64,000 nucleotides of DNA from Paenibacillus amylolyticus (GCF_003719335.1 NZ_RIAS01000008.1:62001-126000); one strand, 5' to 3'; counted from the stretch's first letter, positions 1-9,607 are shown. Notes: generated by a model from the sequence alone, not told the origin. Made by a program: numbers and translations.

Positions 1-151
1 TGACCCTGAATTTTACGTATATGCTGTTCTATCAGACATCTTGTGACCTCAGAAAAAAAAGCATGAATATGCTATAATGAAGGTTCTAATGATGGAAACC
101 GGACAATGCGGCGGAAGGCAGGCAGAGCACTTCGGGAGAGGAGTAAAGAGC

Positions 152-1027
152 ATGGCTATACAATATGAAACGGAGCTGTATTCCCCTGTCAAAACTTTTT
201 TTGAACAGCGCGGCTTCGATATCAAAGCAGAGGTTAAGCACTGTGACCTGGTCGGCATCAAGGCAGATCAGACGGACCCCCTTATTGTCGAGATGAAAAA
301 AACGTTTAACCTGTCTTTGCTATTGCAAGGCTTGCAACGCCTGAAAATCAGCCCACTCGTTTATCTGGCTGTGGAGCGCAACCGAAGTAAACGCGGAGCG
401 GTCAATCAGCGCTGGAGCGAGTTAACAACACTGTGCAGGCAGCTCGGCCTGGGACTATTGACGGTCACCTTTTACAAAACCAAAGCACCTCTGATTGATG
501 TATTATGCGAACCCGCTGCGATATCGGGCACTGTGCGATCCCGCCCGGTAGCCCGTAAGAGCGGGATACGCCGCCAGCGCCTGCTGAAGGAATTCGATGA
601 ACGGAGCGGCGATTATAATACAGGGGGCAGTACAGGCCGCGAGCTGATGACGGCTTATCGCGAAAAGGCTATACGTGTCGCCGCCGCACTAAGGTCTAGT
701 GGTGAATCTTCACCGGCGGCACTTGCCCGTCAGACAGGTGTAGGCTCAGCGGCAGCTATTTTGCAGAAAAACTATTACGGCTGGTTTGAACGTATTTCCC
801 GCGGAAAATATATGCTCACCGTTAAAGGTGTGGAGGCATTAACCGAACATGCACTTATGATGCAAGATCAGGGACTGACGGCCGTGGAAACAGATACATG
901 GACTGACTATGATCCATTGAACACATTCAATGTGAACTCCACTGAATCCGAAGTTTGGGGGCAGGAAGATCTTGTTCAGGTTGCCGAAGTCACCGAACGT
1001 TATCTCCTGAATCCAACCAAGAACTGA
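152..1027 (+). CDS. DUF2161 domain protein, PD-(D/E)XK phosphodiesterase-like
   Basis: 291 residues. The N-terminal half resembles the DUF2161 family, a PD-(D/E)XK nuclease fold: a DLVGIKAD strand is followed by LIVEMKK, giving the acidic residue and E-x-K pair expected of the metal site. The C-terminal part (about residues 190-260) looks like a winged helix, suggesting DNA or nucleic-acid binding. I chose the ATG at 152 because GGGAGAGGAG lies 8 bases upstream; the in-frame ATG at 77 has no such site. It stands alone and converges on the azoreductase gene across a shared terminator. Substrate unknown. Family call fairly sure; the nuclease activity is inferred from the fold. Confidence 0.7.
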   Translation: MAIQYETELYSPVKTFFEQRGFDIKAEVKHCDLVGIKADQTDPLIVEMKKTFNLSLLLQGLQRLKISPLVYLAVERNRSKRGAVNQRWSELTTLCRQLGLGLLTVTFYKTKAPLIDVLCEPAAISGTVRSRPVARKSGIRRQRLLKEFDERSGDYNTGGSTGRELMTAYREKAIRVAAALRSSGESSPAALARQTGVGSAAAILQKNYYGWFERISRGKYMLTVKGVEALTEHALMMQDQGLTAVETDTWTDYDPLNTFNVNSTESEVWGQEDLVQVAEVTERYLLNPTKN

Positions 1028-1130
1028 ACCATACGATGAACGATAAAAGACTCTTTTGGCGTTTTCGAGTTACCTGCCTTCCATGTGAATATATAGCTAG
1101 GAAGCTCTCGCGCGCCAAAAAACACACAAA

Positions 1131-1168
1131 AAACGCCCGTCATCTCCTTCTGGAGACGACGGGCGTTT
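1131..1168. terminator. Bidirectional intrinsic terminator
   Basis: Perfect 11-bp arms (AAACGCCCGTC at 1131-1141 and its complement at 1158-1168), plus an internal ATCTCC/GGAGAC stem. A-rich on the left and T-ending on the right, it can serve the two convergent flanking genes. Confidence 0.85.
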
Positions 1169-1192
1169 TCAGTAAATCCATATTGAAATGGA

Positions 1193-1819
1193 TTAGAAGC
1201 TTGCTGCTACTTCTTTAGCCAATTTCAAGCCAGCTTCCACGATCTCTTGGGAACGATCAGGAGAAGCATTGTGACCTTCTACAACGACAACCTCAGGGTT
1301 TTGGATGCCCCAGAAGCCAAGTACGTTTGTTACATAACGAACGGACATTTCAGCAGATGCCATAGGCTCTACGGAATATACGCTACCACGTGCGTTCAAC
1401 AATGCTACTTTTTTGTCGCCTACAAGACCTACTGGGCCTTCAGCAGTGTATTTAAACATTTTGCCCGCTTGGCTCAGGTAAGAAATGTAGTTAACCAGTG
1501 GTGCTGGAACAGTGAAGTTCCACAGTGGGAACGCAAATACCACTTTATCAGCTGCCAGGAATTGATCTTGCAATTGTGCAGCCAGTGTTGCTGCTTTTTG
1601 CTCTTCTGGAGTTGCTTCGATACCGTTAGCTGCTTTGTAACCACCAGTGATTACAGTGTTGCCGTAGTAAGGAAGATCTGTATTGTAGAGGTCCAGCTCA
1701 GTGATGGTATCACCTGGGTGGGACTCTTTGTATGCGCTCAGGAATGCATCGTACAATTGAACACTAACTGCTTGATCCGCAGGACGGTCATTAGCTTTAA
1801 TAAAAAGAACGTTAGACAT
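1193..1819 (-). CDS. azoR: FMN-dependent NADH-azoreductase
   Basis: 208 residues, the usual AzoR length. A flavodoxin-like fold protein that reduces azo bonds and quinones with NADH and FMN in the cytosol. Visible family signatures: N-terminal VLFIKANDRP, the flavin-contact segment FPLWNFTVPAPLVNY near residue 100, and LLNARGSVYS near residue 145. The ATG at 1819 is preceded by GGGGGAAAT; the longer frame to 1906 lacks a ribosome site. Single-gene unit, probably a detoxification or quinone-stress function. Confidence 0.9.
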   Translation of the reverse strand: MSNVLFIKANDRPADQAVSVQLYDAFLSAYKESHPGDTITELDLYNTDLPYYGNTVITGGYKAANGIEATPEEQKAATLAAQLQDQFLAADKVVFAFPLWNFTVPAPLVNYISYLSQAGKMFKYTAEGPVGLVGDKKVALLNARGSVYSVEPMASAEMSVRYVTNVLGFWGIQNPEVVVVEGHNASPDRSQEIVEAGLKLAKEVAASF

Positions 1820-2007
1820 GTTAAAATTTCCCCCAATGATTAAAATGTATGAGTGCGTAACCTGGACTCGCAACCGTTGTTGCATCGTTTTAAAGAAACC
1901 AGCCACTCATTAATTCATATTATATATAAAAATGTTAGTGGATGCAATAAGGTAATCTAAATGATTTTTAAACTACATTGAAATTCTGAGTTGAAATCGT
2001 TCTCCTC

Positions 2008-3231
2008 TTAACTGCGAGCGGTAAATTCTGAGATGGCTTCATTAATTAAATTCATGCCAAGCAACAACTCATCCCGGCCGGGGCGGCTGAAGTTTAACCG
2101 AATATATTGTTGATCAAGTGTTCCTGTGGAGCATAACGTTCCGGGCAGAAAAGATACGCCCTTCAATAAAGCTGCCTTAAGCAGTGCCTCACTGTTCAGT
2201 CCTTCCGGCAACTGCACCCATAGATACATTCCACCCTGAGGAATATTATAGCTGCATCCTTTCCAGCCTGGTCTCTTCAACAATTCAAGCATTAATTTAA
2301 GTCTTGTTTTATATTCCCTGTTCAGCATGGATAAGTGATCGCTCCATCGAAAAGGTGACTGAGCGAGCAATTGGTACAGTAGCCGCTGATTCATTGGACT
2401 GGATTGTCCATCCGCAATTCGTTTGACGGAGGCCATTGCCTCAATCAGTTTCGGATGTCCCGCAGCCCACCCTGTGCGGAGTGCAGGTGCAACTGTTTTG
2501 CTGAAGGACCCGATGTAGAGGACATGTCCACCTTGATCTGCAGTATCTAATGCAAAGAGCGAAGGATACTTGCGATAGAAGGCAGCTGGCTCCAAGCCGT
2601 CAAAATGCAACTCACCATAGGAATCATCCTCAACAAGAAGCACACCGTAACGCGCACACAATTCAAGAACAGCCTCTCGTCGTTCCATGGTCCACAAAAT
2701 TCCCGTGGGATTCGAAAAGCTGGGTGCAGCAAAAAGCAGCTTCGGTCTCACCTGCTGCATGTGCTGTTCCAATAAATCTGGTAAAATGCCATCCTGATCT
2801 CCCAAAACGGGTACAATTTTGGCTCCTTGCATTTCAAGTACTTCAAGACAACCAGGAGAAGTAGGATGTTCAACAAGTACAGAGTCTCCCGGCTCCAGTA
2901 ACAGACGCATCACGAGATCGATTGCCTGTTGAGTTCCTGTAGTCAGCAGAATCTGATTGGAGACAGTCCGGATACCCTTGCGCTTATTCCAATCATCATT
3001 CAACCATTCTCTTAATGGAGCATATCCCCCTGGCTCACCGTACTGCAATGCAGAAGGGCCTGAACTAAATACGGACAATGCCGCTTCCTCCAACAATTTA
3101 AAAGGAAACAGTTCCTCCGCAGGCAATTCTTCAGCGAGAGAAATGAAATACTCCTTGCCAGACATCTCACGTATATCCCTCAACGGTGAAGACAAAAGCC
3201 TGTTGGTACGGGAAGCAAAGAAATATTTCAT
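2008..3231 (-). CDS. PLP-dependent aminotransferase, MocR/2-aminoadipate type without HTH
   Basis: 407 residues of fold-type I aminotransferase. The PLP lysine is in GSFSKTVAPALRTGW (about residue 245), with the usual TTGTQQAIDLV phosphate-site segment near residue 98, SFSNPTG near residue 177 and a final Arg in RLNFSRPG. It resembles the catalytic half of MocR regulators but starts directly with the enzyme domain, so it lacks the GntR-type helix-turn-helix. The ATG at 3231 follows GGAGGATCTATCC; the ATG at 3249 overlaps that ribosome site and is rejected. Substrate not deducible. Confidence 0.8.
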   Translation of the reverse strand: MKYFFASRTNRLLSSPLRDIREMSGKEYFISLAEELPAEELFPFKLLEEAALSVFSSGPSALQYGEPGGYAPLREWLNDDWNKRKGIRTVSNQILLTTGTQQAIDLVMRLLLEPGDSVLVEHPTSPGCLEVLEMQGAKIVPVLGDQDGILPDLLEQHMQQVRPKLLFAAPSFSNPTGILWTMERREAVLELCARYGVLLVEDDSYGELHFDGLEPAAFYRKYPSLFALDTADQGGHVLYIGSFSKTVAPALRTGWAAGHPKLIEAMASVKRIADGQSSPMNQRLLYQLLAQSPFRWSDHLSMLNREYKTRLKLMLELLKRPGWKGCSYNIPQGGMYLWVQLPEGLNSEALLKAALLKGVSFLPGTLCSTGTLDQQYIRLNFSRPGRDELLLGMNLINEAISEFTARS

Positions 3232-3410
3232 GGATAGATCCTCCTTCAACCCTATTCCGAAACTGTTCTCGCAGCCGCCCTACAACCTATTCCGACTGGG
3301 CACCAAATATAACTGAACGAATACCTGAATTATCGCATGAGTGGACCCATCTGACTTTGACCTATAAGAACAATTTTATTTGGACCTGCCAGGACTAAAC
3401 GATGCAATAA

Positions 3411-4067
3411 TCAAGACACCGTCTTGGATTGCCTTGCATGCAAGGCATATCGTTCGATGGCCTGCGCTCTGCTGCTCACTTCCAGCTTCACATAGATTTT
3501 ACGCAAGTAATTGTCTATCGAGCGCCGGCTCACATTGATCTCACTCGCTATTTTATCATAGGTTACCCCTTGAACAATTCTTTCCATAATAAAAGTTTCT
3601 GTCTCGGTTAGTTCAATTATACCTTCTTCAGCCTGTGAATCGGCAGGTTGCCCCCAATCCTCACTGTTTAACCAGGACATGGGTATTGAAACGTAACCTT
3701 CTCTGAGCCCAGAGATCAGATGAATCAGTTGGCTTGGCGAAGCCTGTTTGGATAACATGCCACTTGCACCGAGGCTCATCAGGTAACGAAATAGCTTTAT
3801 GTTATCTTCATCTGTCAGAATAATAATATGTGTCTCATTCGATAACCCTTTGATTTGAGCGATGTATTGATCTGCCTGCCCTTCTGGAAGACGATAATCC
3901 ATGAGAATCAGATCAGGCTTATGCATACTCACCAGTTCAAGGCCCTCCGTTCCGGTCGAAGTCATACCACGTACCGTCAGATCCTGTTGCTCTTCCAAGA
4001 TTAATTTTGTTCCCAGCATGCTGGTGGGGTGGATATCTACGATGACCACCTGCCATACTTTTTTCAT
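3411..4067 (-). CDS. LuxR/NarL-family response regulator, ComA-like
   Basis: 218 residues. Receiver domain about 1-125 (phosphoacceptor Asp in LILMDYRLP, Lys in MLSKQAS) and LuxR-type helix-turn-helix about 150-210 (YDKIASEINVSRRSIDNYLRKIY). The spacing and the RRSI recognition helix resemble Bacillus ComA, but identity is not proven. The ATG is preceded by AGGGGGAACCACA. No histidine kinase adjoins, so it is an orphan. A TGTCGAA (Spo0A-box-like) sequence lies at 4175-4181 upstream. Confidence 0.8.
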   Translation of the reverse strand: MKKVWQVVIVDIHPTSMLGTKLILEEQQDLTVRGMTSTGTEGLELVSMHKPDLILMDYRLPEGQADQYIAQIKGLSNETHIIILTDEDNIKLFRYLMSLGASGMLSKQASPSQLIHLISGLREGYVSIPMSWLNSEDWGQPADSQAEEGIIELTETETFIMERIVQGVTYDKIASEINVSRRSIDNYLRKIYVKLEVSSRAQAIERYALHARQSKTVS

Positions 4068-4509
4068 TGTGGTTCCCCCTGTTATGTATTGGACAATTGA
4101 CTTCTGTTTTCCATCTATATCCTTTAGGCATTTTATGCGACAGTCCGAGTATAGATGAAGCTAAGGTCGGATTATGTCGAATAAAAGGAGAATACAGGAC
4201 TCAGAAGCTCAAAACCTCTGTTTTCTGACTGTATTCTGCTGTAGAAAAGGCAAGATGGGCCCCATTCCATACTTGAAATGATCAAAACCTAGTATAAAAT
4301 TCCTGCATTTCTATCTAAAAAAGTCGAAAAACCCGCCCAAAGTTCCTACTTATTGCATCTATAAGAAATTGTATCCTAGGACTTCCTTCCGATGCAATCT
4401 CTTTTTGATCTATTATTTAAAGAATTTCATTTTTGCGTAATCCATAGCAGCATGGTAGAATGAGGATTGGATTTTTTTAATCTAATATACCCGAACCAGG
4501 AGTGATGTT
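4068..4509. other. 442-bp divergent intergenic region
   Basis: Separates the ComA-like regulator gene (minus) from the coiled-coil gene (plus). It holds the promoter at 4433-4461, an inverted repeat ATTGCATC/GATGCAAT at 4352-4359 and 4391-4398, and one TGTCGAA heptamer at 4175-4181. No convincing ORF or known RNA motif seen. Confidence 0.5.
4433..4461 (+). promoter_or_regulatory. Sigma-A-type promoter for the coiled-coil/NAGPA pair
   Basis: TTGCGT at 4433-4438, 17-bp spacer, TAGAAT at 4456-4461, about 40 bases before the start codon at 4510. Good spacing; two mismatches in the -35 box. Confidence 0.5.
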
Positions 4510-4920
4510 ATGAAACTATCCGACCCGTCTTCTGACATCCATCACACCCGGAGCGCCAAAGGCAAGATCAGATCATCCGTTAAGTGGTTTCTGGTCATGT
4601 GGATCGTTCTCATTGCACTAGGAGTCACTGGAACCTACTATTATAGTAACCACCTCCAGCAACAGATGATCAATCAGCTTCAGGTCCATACCCAGCATCA
4701 GATTGACGCATTGAAAAACGATTATGAAAAGCAACTAACAACGATCTCTTCAGAAGTTGCGGCATTGCAAGGACAGGTTCAGTCCTTCAATGAACTGTTA
4801 ACGTTCACCAAGGACAATGCAAGCAACAAAACAGACAACAGCAACAAATTGTATACGCAATTGAGCGAAGTGAAGAAACAACTGGAAGCTCTCCAGAAAA
4901 AGATGGACTTGCTCAAATGA
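4510..4920 (+). CDS. Membrane-anchored coiled-coil protein, unknown function
   Basis: 136 residues: short basic cytoplasmic start, one membrane helix (about 22-45, WFLVMWIVLIALGV core), then a heptad-rich coiled coil to the end (QLQVHTQHQIDALKNDYEKQ and KKQLEALQKKMDLLK regions). The topology suggests a signal-anchor with an extracytoplasmic coiled coil. Its stop overlaps the next start (ATGA at 4917-4920), so it is translationally coupled to the phosphodiester glycosidase and may be its partner. I do not recognise a named family. Confidence 0.75.
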   Translation: MKLSDPSSDIHHTRSAKGKIRSSVKWFLVMWIVLIALGVTGTYYYSNHLQQQMINQLQVHTQHQIDALKNDYEKQLTTISSEVAALQGQVQSFNELLTFTKDNASNKTDNSNKLYTQLSEVKKQLEALQKKMDLLK

Positions 4921-5981
4921 TTACACCCGTGAAACAGGTTAATCGTTTTTTTATGCTTGCACTCGCTCCTTTTATAGGATTGATCATATGTTTGTTGCTA
5001 TTTCGTCCTGAACTAGAAGTAGGAGCTATCATTCCCACAAACTTGCCAGAGGATGAGGTAACCTCTCAGACCCAAACAATCAGCAAGGAACTTGCGGGAG
5101 CAAAAGAGGCTGCTGTTCAAACTTCTTCTTCTATTAAAAGAACAACCCTGCTTTACAATAAAACGACCAGTACGATGTCTACCATTGTACAAAAGGCTAC
5201 AGTTCAAGCTGCTCGCCCGGAAACAATCTACAACAAGCGCATTACGTCCAAACTTGGCGTTCCTTTGGATCGGGTAGACAGTGATCGGATCACCATCGAG
5301 CTGTATCGGGTAAACCCAGGCACCTATAAGGGATATGCCATGAAGATCAAGCTGAAAGATCACAATGCGATGAAGATGGCCTTAAATAGTGAGTTAGGGC
5401 GATCAGAAACGACAATGCAAGCCGTCAAACGGAGCGGAGCGATTGCCGGGATTAATGCTGGCGGATTTGCTGACAGTGGTGGCAAGCGTTACCCTCTCAG
5501 CACTACCGTCATGGATGGGAAGTACATCAACGGTTTTCAGGCTAGCTTCAAAGACCTGTTCTTTGTCGGGTTAAACGATGCTGGTAAACTGGTGGGAGGC
5601 AAGTTTTTCGATAAAAGCTCCCTGGATCGTCTACGCCCGCAATTTGGAGCAACATTTGTACCCGTCCTTATGAAAAATGGACAGAAAACGATTATTCCAG
5701 ACAAATGGAAGGTGTCACCGAAACGGGCTCCTCGAACCGTCATTGGCAATTACAAAGATGATCAATTACTGATTATGGTTGTCGATGGTTATAACGAGAG
5801 CGGAAGCTCAGGTGCCACCCTCGAAGAGATGCAAGGCCGATTGCTTAAACTTGGCGTAGTGGACGCTTATAATCTGGATGGCGGTGGTTCCTCATCGCTA
5901 ATTCTGAATAACCGAGTCATTAATAACCCTTCGGATGGCAGTCTGAGACCTGTGCCTACCCACTTTTTATTTTACAAATGA
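4917..5981 (+). CDS. Phosphodiester glycosidase (NAGPA/DUF2233) family protein
   Basis: 354 residues. N-terminal membrane anchor (FFMLALAPFIGLIICLLLF), a low-complexity linker, then the NAGPA domain from about residue 150: GINAGGF, RTVIGNYKDDQLLIMVVDGYN and the signature NLDGGGSSSLILNN near residue 325. Family members act on phosphodiester-linked sugars outside the membrane, for example exopolysaccharide or wall polymers; the substrate here is unknown. The start overlaps the upstream stop by four bases, so it forms a two-gene operon. A second family member lies at 49338-50444. Confidence 0.85.
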   Translation: MITPVKQVNRFFMLALAPFIGLIICLLLFRPELEVGAIIPTNLPEDEVTSQTQTISKELAGAKEAAVQTSSSIKRTTLLYNKTTSTMSTIVQKATVQAARPETIYNKRITSKLGVPLDRVDSDRITIELYRVNPGTYKGYAMKIKLKDHNAMKMALNSELGRSETTMQAVKRSGAIAGINAGGFADSGGKRYPLSTTVMDGKYINGFQASFKDLFFVGLNDAGKLVGGKFFDKSSLDRLRPQFGATFVPVLMKNGQKTIIPDKWKVSPKRAPRTVIGNYKDDQLLIMVVDGYNESGSSGATLEEMQGRLLKLGVVDAYNLDGGGSSSLILNNRVINNPSDGSLRPVPTHFLFYK

Positions 5982-6057
5982 TGGGACGGGGCATTCCTTT
6001 TCTAACAAATATGGTTATAATAGAAGTAAATGAGTTTGTGCAGGAGGTGCGAAGTGT

Positions 6058-6162
6058 ATGTCGTTTTCACTGACATTCTGGATTATTGCAGTTGTATTGA
6101 CGCTATTTATCACAGGCATCCTCACTTCATCCTACAACCACGACAAAACAAAAGGCCTGTAA
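6058..6162 (+). CDS. 34-residue single-pass membrane peptide
   Basis: MSFSLTFWIIAVVLTLFITG begins a hydrophobic segment covering about residues 5-22; a short polar basic tail ends KGL. Strong ribosome site CAGGAGGTG lies 8 bases before the ATG, and an intrinsic terminator follows 10 bases after the stop, so it has the layout of a real transcription unit. It might be read through from the glycosidase operon. No family recognised; small-subunit or regulatory membrane peptides look like this. Confidence 0.6.
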   Translation: MSFSLTFWIIAVVLTLFITGILTSSYNHDKTKGL

Positions 6163-6172
6163 CGGTAAGGCC

Positions 6173-6198
6173 AAGCCTCTCCTCGGAGAGGCTTTTTT
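6173..6198 (+). terminator. Intrinsic terminator
   Basis: AAGCCTCTCC, TC loop, GGAGAGGCTT, then a T run. Perfect 10-bp stem closing the unit that ends with the 34-residue peptide. Confidence 0.85.
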
Positions 6199-6320
6199 CA
6201 TGTTTCTGCATACAGCAAAAAACAAGTTCTAAAAGGATGTTCCCTCCCTCCAAAGCTTGTCTCTTGCTATAACAATAGATTTTGGCTAACAAGCTCTCGG
6301 CGGTGACACAAAAAGCTTGT

Positions 6321-7343
6321 TTAGTAGCTGACTGCACGTTCGTTTGCATTTGGCATGGTCAACCTGACTTGGGCCGAATTCGGTCCGGTTACGGACTCCC
6401 CTTCCACCAACGTGACATATATGCGCTCGTGATCAACAGGTTCTCCAGCTATAATTTTAATTAATTGTTCAGCTGCAAGCGCCCCCCACTTTCGTTTCGA
6501 ATAATCGATGCTCGCCAGCTTGGGCTGCACGTAGTTGGTAAGCTCAATATGATCGAAGCCAATGACATCAATCTGTTTGCCAATCTCGAGTTCACTATCT
6601 GCAAAACGATCACATAAACCGATAGCCATCTCATCATTAAGACAAAAGACAGCTGCCGGTCCGTCATACGTCTGTATAATGTGATCTGCGGCTCGTTCCC
6701 CACCACTTTTCTCGAAATCTCCCACGATTTCAATCCATTCCACATCCGCCTGACGCTCCGCAACCTGTCTTACAGCCTTCAACCGTTGTACAGAGTCAAA
6801 CGAACCTTCTGGACCCGTAACTACATAGATCTTTTTGTGACCGTGTTCAATCAAATATTCCATCGCCAGTGTGGCCCCTGCCTTGTTATCGAGCAGTACC
6901 TGATTAATATTAGGGTGTTTCAACTCACGGTCAAGCACTACAATTTTATGTCCTCGATCGGCGTACTGCATGAGTTCTTCACTTGAAAACGTATGATCGA
7001 GAATAATCGCCCCGTCAATCATTCGCTCCGGCAGCATCCGATGAGACTGTTTGCCGCTGCATACAATAAGATCATATCCTTGGGCATTACATATCGCTTT
7101 CATACCCGTTAACAAGTCTCCGTATACATCACCGCTGAAATCCGTGAGAAATACACCTAGAATTCGTGACTCTCTCTTTTTCAATGTTCTGGCAGCCGCG
7201 TTGGGAACGTAGTTCAGCTCTTTGGCGATGACCAAAATTTTAGAACGGGTCTCATCGGTCACTTTATTGCTTCCATTCAGCGCGTACGATACGGTCGAGA
7301 TGGAAACTCCCGCCTTTTTGGCGATATCCTTGATACTGACCAT
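6321..7343 (-). CDS. LacI-family transcriptional regulator
   Basis: 340 residues. LacI helix-turn-helix at residues 3-23 (IKDIAKKAGVSISTVSYALNG) with the hinge YVPNAAARTLK, followed by a periplasmic-binding-protein-like effector domain (ILGVFLTDFSG start; FCLNDEMAIGL and DVIGFDHIELT late motifs). RBS AGAGGAGCGAAGAAT. It is the last gene of the run esterase-permeases-binding protein-beta-glucosidase, so it is the obvious candidate repressor for the two dyads at 14168-14267. Likely inducer: a product of glycoside breakdown (inference). Confidence 0.9.
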   Translation of the reverse strand: MVSIKDIAKKAGVSISTVSYALNGSNKVTDETRSKILVIAKELNYVPNAAARTLKKRESRILGVFLTDFSGDVYGDLLTGMKAICNAQGYDLIVCSGKQSHRMLPERMIDGAIILDHTFSSEELMQYADRGHKIVVLDRELKHPNINQVLLDNKAGATLAMEYLIEHGHKKIYVVTGPEGSFDSVQRLKAVRQVAERQADVEWIEIVGDFEKSGGERAADHIIQTYDGPAAVFCLNDEMAIGLCDRFADSELEIGKQIDVIGFDHIELTNYVQPKLASIDYSKRKWGALAAEQLIKIIAGEPVDHERIYVTLVEGESVTGPNSAQVRLTMPNANERAVSY

Positions 7344-7441
7344 ATTCTTCGCTCCTCTGTTATGTTGATCAGGCCTTTCTTAATGAAAGACCTGAACTTA
7401 AAATAAGAAGTAACAGACGTCTCGTTACAGCATAAAACGAT

Positions 7442-9607
7442 TCAGACAAGTCTGAATGTTTGGCTCTGTGTATCTCTGCTGTTTGGTCCAACCATCACAC
7501 GAAACTCCCCACGATCACTGCGATAGCTGAGATCAGCATGATGATAACGCAGTTGTTCTTCATGTAATGTAAACGTAGCCGTACCCGTTTCCCCCGGCGC
7601 AAGGGATAGCTTCACATAATCTTTCAACTCACGCATCGGACGAACCACTTCGCCGCTTACATCCCGAACGTATAATTGCACAGTCTCTACACCAGCACGA
7701 TCCCCTGTATTGGTTACACGCACCTGAACCGTCAGAGAATCATTTGCAGTCATCTCCTGTCCCGACACTTGAACCTCTCCATAAGCAAATGACGTATAGG
7801 AAAGACCGTATCCAAACGGGAACAACGGTTCATTCGGACTGTCAATATATTGGGAAACATAACGATTCTCGGTATTATCCGGGTTGATTGGGCGACCTGT
7901 ATTGAAATGGTTGTAATACACCGGGACTTGCCCAACCGATTGCGGGAAGGACATCGTAAGTCGCGCGGACGGATTCACTGCTCCTGTGAGAATATCCGCA
8001 ATCGCTGCTCCCCCTTCACTTCCGGGGAACCAGGCTTCGAGTACAGCATCTGATTCGCCAATAACCCCATTCAGATCAAGTGGACGTCCATTGAAAATAA
8101 CACTGGCGATCGGTTTGCCTGCCGCCTTGAGCGCCTGTACCAATTGCAATTGCGCTGCTGGCAAACGAATATCTGTCCGCGAGCCGCCTTCTCCACTCAT
8201 CTCGGAATCTTCGCCCAGTGCAAGCACGATGATATCAGACTGACTTGCTGCTTCCAGTGCTGCGGCAATCTGCTCATCTGTGATGGTATGCACATCACTG
8301 CCCTTAGCTACGAGAACCTTACCTTGTGGGAGGCGCTCCTGTAACGCTGTTCCCAGTTTCACCGCATCCGCTTTGACACCTTCACAAGACCACCAACCGA
8401 GGATGTCTTCGCTTTGAGCGAAAGGTCCAATCAATGCAACTCTCGCATCAGGTTGCAGCGGAAGGGCTTGTCCGCCATTTTTAAGTAGTACCGCAGACTT
8501 CGCAGCAAGTTCCCGTGATACCTCGCGATGTTCCTTGGAAAAAACAATCTCGCGCTCACGCTCCGGATCAGCGGCTCGGAACGGGTTTTCGAACAGACCC
8601 AGCTTGTCTTTGAGCTGCAAAATACGCAAAACCGCTTCATCAACAAGGTGCTCTTCCACTTCACCCTTTTGAATCAGTTCAGGCAAATGGTTGACGTAAC
8701 ATGGCGTCATCATCTCCATATCCACACCCGCACGAATCGCACGATATGCCGCCTCCCGGTCATCCTCGGCCGCACCATGGGCAATCATCTCACGAATGGA
8801 AGCCCAGTCCGAGATCAGCACGCCATCAAAGCCCCATTCCTCACGCAAAATATTACGCATTAACTTCTCATTCCCGCTGGCTGGAATACCATCAACGGTA
8901 TTGAATGAAGTCATTACCATTTCCACACCAGCATCCAGTGCCGCCTTATATGCTGGCAGATAATATTCACGGAGCTGACGCTCTGACATATCTACCGTAT
9001 TGTAATCACGTCCACCCTCCGCTGCACCATACGCGGCAAAGTGTTTTACACAGGCTGCAAGACGATCCAGCTCACCCGTCAGGTTATCTCCCTGGTAACC
9101 ACGAACAAAAGCAGCAGCAAATAAACTGTTTAGATACGGGTCTTCACCCGTTGTTTCCATCACACGCCCCCAGCGCGGATCACGAACCAGATCGACCATC
9201 GGTGAAAAGGTGACATGTAAACCCGATACTGCGGATTCACGCGCCGCAATCTCGGCACTTTTCTCTGCCAGCTCCAGATCCCATGAACAGCCGATGGCCA
9301 GCGGGATCGGAAAGATCGTTTTAAAACCATGCACCACGTCTGCCATGAATAATAGCGGGATGCCGAGACGGCTTTTTTTCAAATAAGCCTGTTGCACATC
9401 CATAATCGCTTGGGCACCGGATAAACCAAGAATGGAGCCGCTCGCTCTCACGGATTGCTCTGTAATGCCCATCTCTTCCATCGGTCCTGTAATCTGACCT
9501 TGCGTATCTGTTCCTTCATAGAAATTGGCAGTCAGCTGCAACAGCTGTGCCACTTTCTCCTCCAGCGTCATCTGATTCATCAAATCCATCAACTGCTGAT
9601 TATTCAC
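7442..9607 (-). CDS. bglX: Glycoside hydrolase family 3 beta-glucosidase
   Basis: 721 residues: GH3 TIM-barrel domain (nucleophile Asp in VLISDWASI, about residue 267; KHFAAYG substrate loop), GH3 alpha/beta-sandwich domain (FVPG-type LGEDSEMSGEGGSR loop) and C-terminal fibronectin-III-like domain. No signal peptide is visible, so it is probably cytoplasmic and cleaves imported beta-linked oligosaccharides. I chose the GTG at 9607 because GGAGG sits 8 bases upstream; a GTG at 9622 would overlap that site. It lies between the binding protein and the lacI gene in the same orientation. The sugar (glucoside or xyloside) is not certain. Confidence 0.9.
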   Translation of the reverse strand: MNNQQLMDLMNQMTLEEKVAQLLQLTANFYEGTDTQGQITGPMEEMGITEQSVRASGSILGLSGAQAIMDVQQAYLKKSRLGIPLLFMADVVHGFKTIFPIPLAIGCSWDLELAEKSAEIAARESAVSGLHVTFSPMVDLVRDPRWGRVMETTGEDPYLNSLFAAAFVRGYQGDNLTGELDRLAACVKHFAAYGAAEGGRDYNTVDMSERQLREYYLPAYKAALDAGVEMVMTSFNTVDGIPASGNEKLMRNILREEWGFDGVLISDWASIREMIAHGAAEDDREAAYRAIRAGVDMEMMTPCYVNHLPELIQKGEVEEHLVDEAVLRILQLKDKLGLFENPFRAADPEREREIVFSKEHREVSRELAAKSAVLLKNGGQALPLQPDARVALIGPFAQSEDILGWWSCEGVKADAVKLGTALQERLPQGKVLVAKGSDVHTITDEQIAAALEAASQSDIIVLALGEDSEMSGEGGSRTDIRLPAAQLQLVQALKAAGKPIASVIFNGRPLDLNGVIGESDAVLEAWFPGSEGGAAIADILTGAVNPSARLTMSFPQSVGQVPVYYNHFNTGRPINPDNTENRYVSQYIDSPNEPLFPFGYGLSYTSFAYGEVQVSGQEMTANDSLTVQVRVTNTGDRAGVETVQLYVRDVSGEVVRPMRELKDYVKLSLAPGETGTATFTLHEEQLRYHHADLSYRSDRGEFRVMVGPNSRDTQSQTFRLV

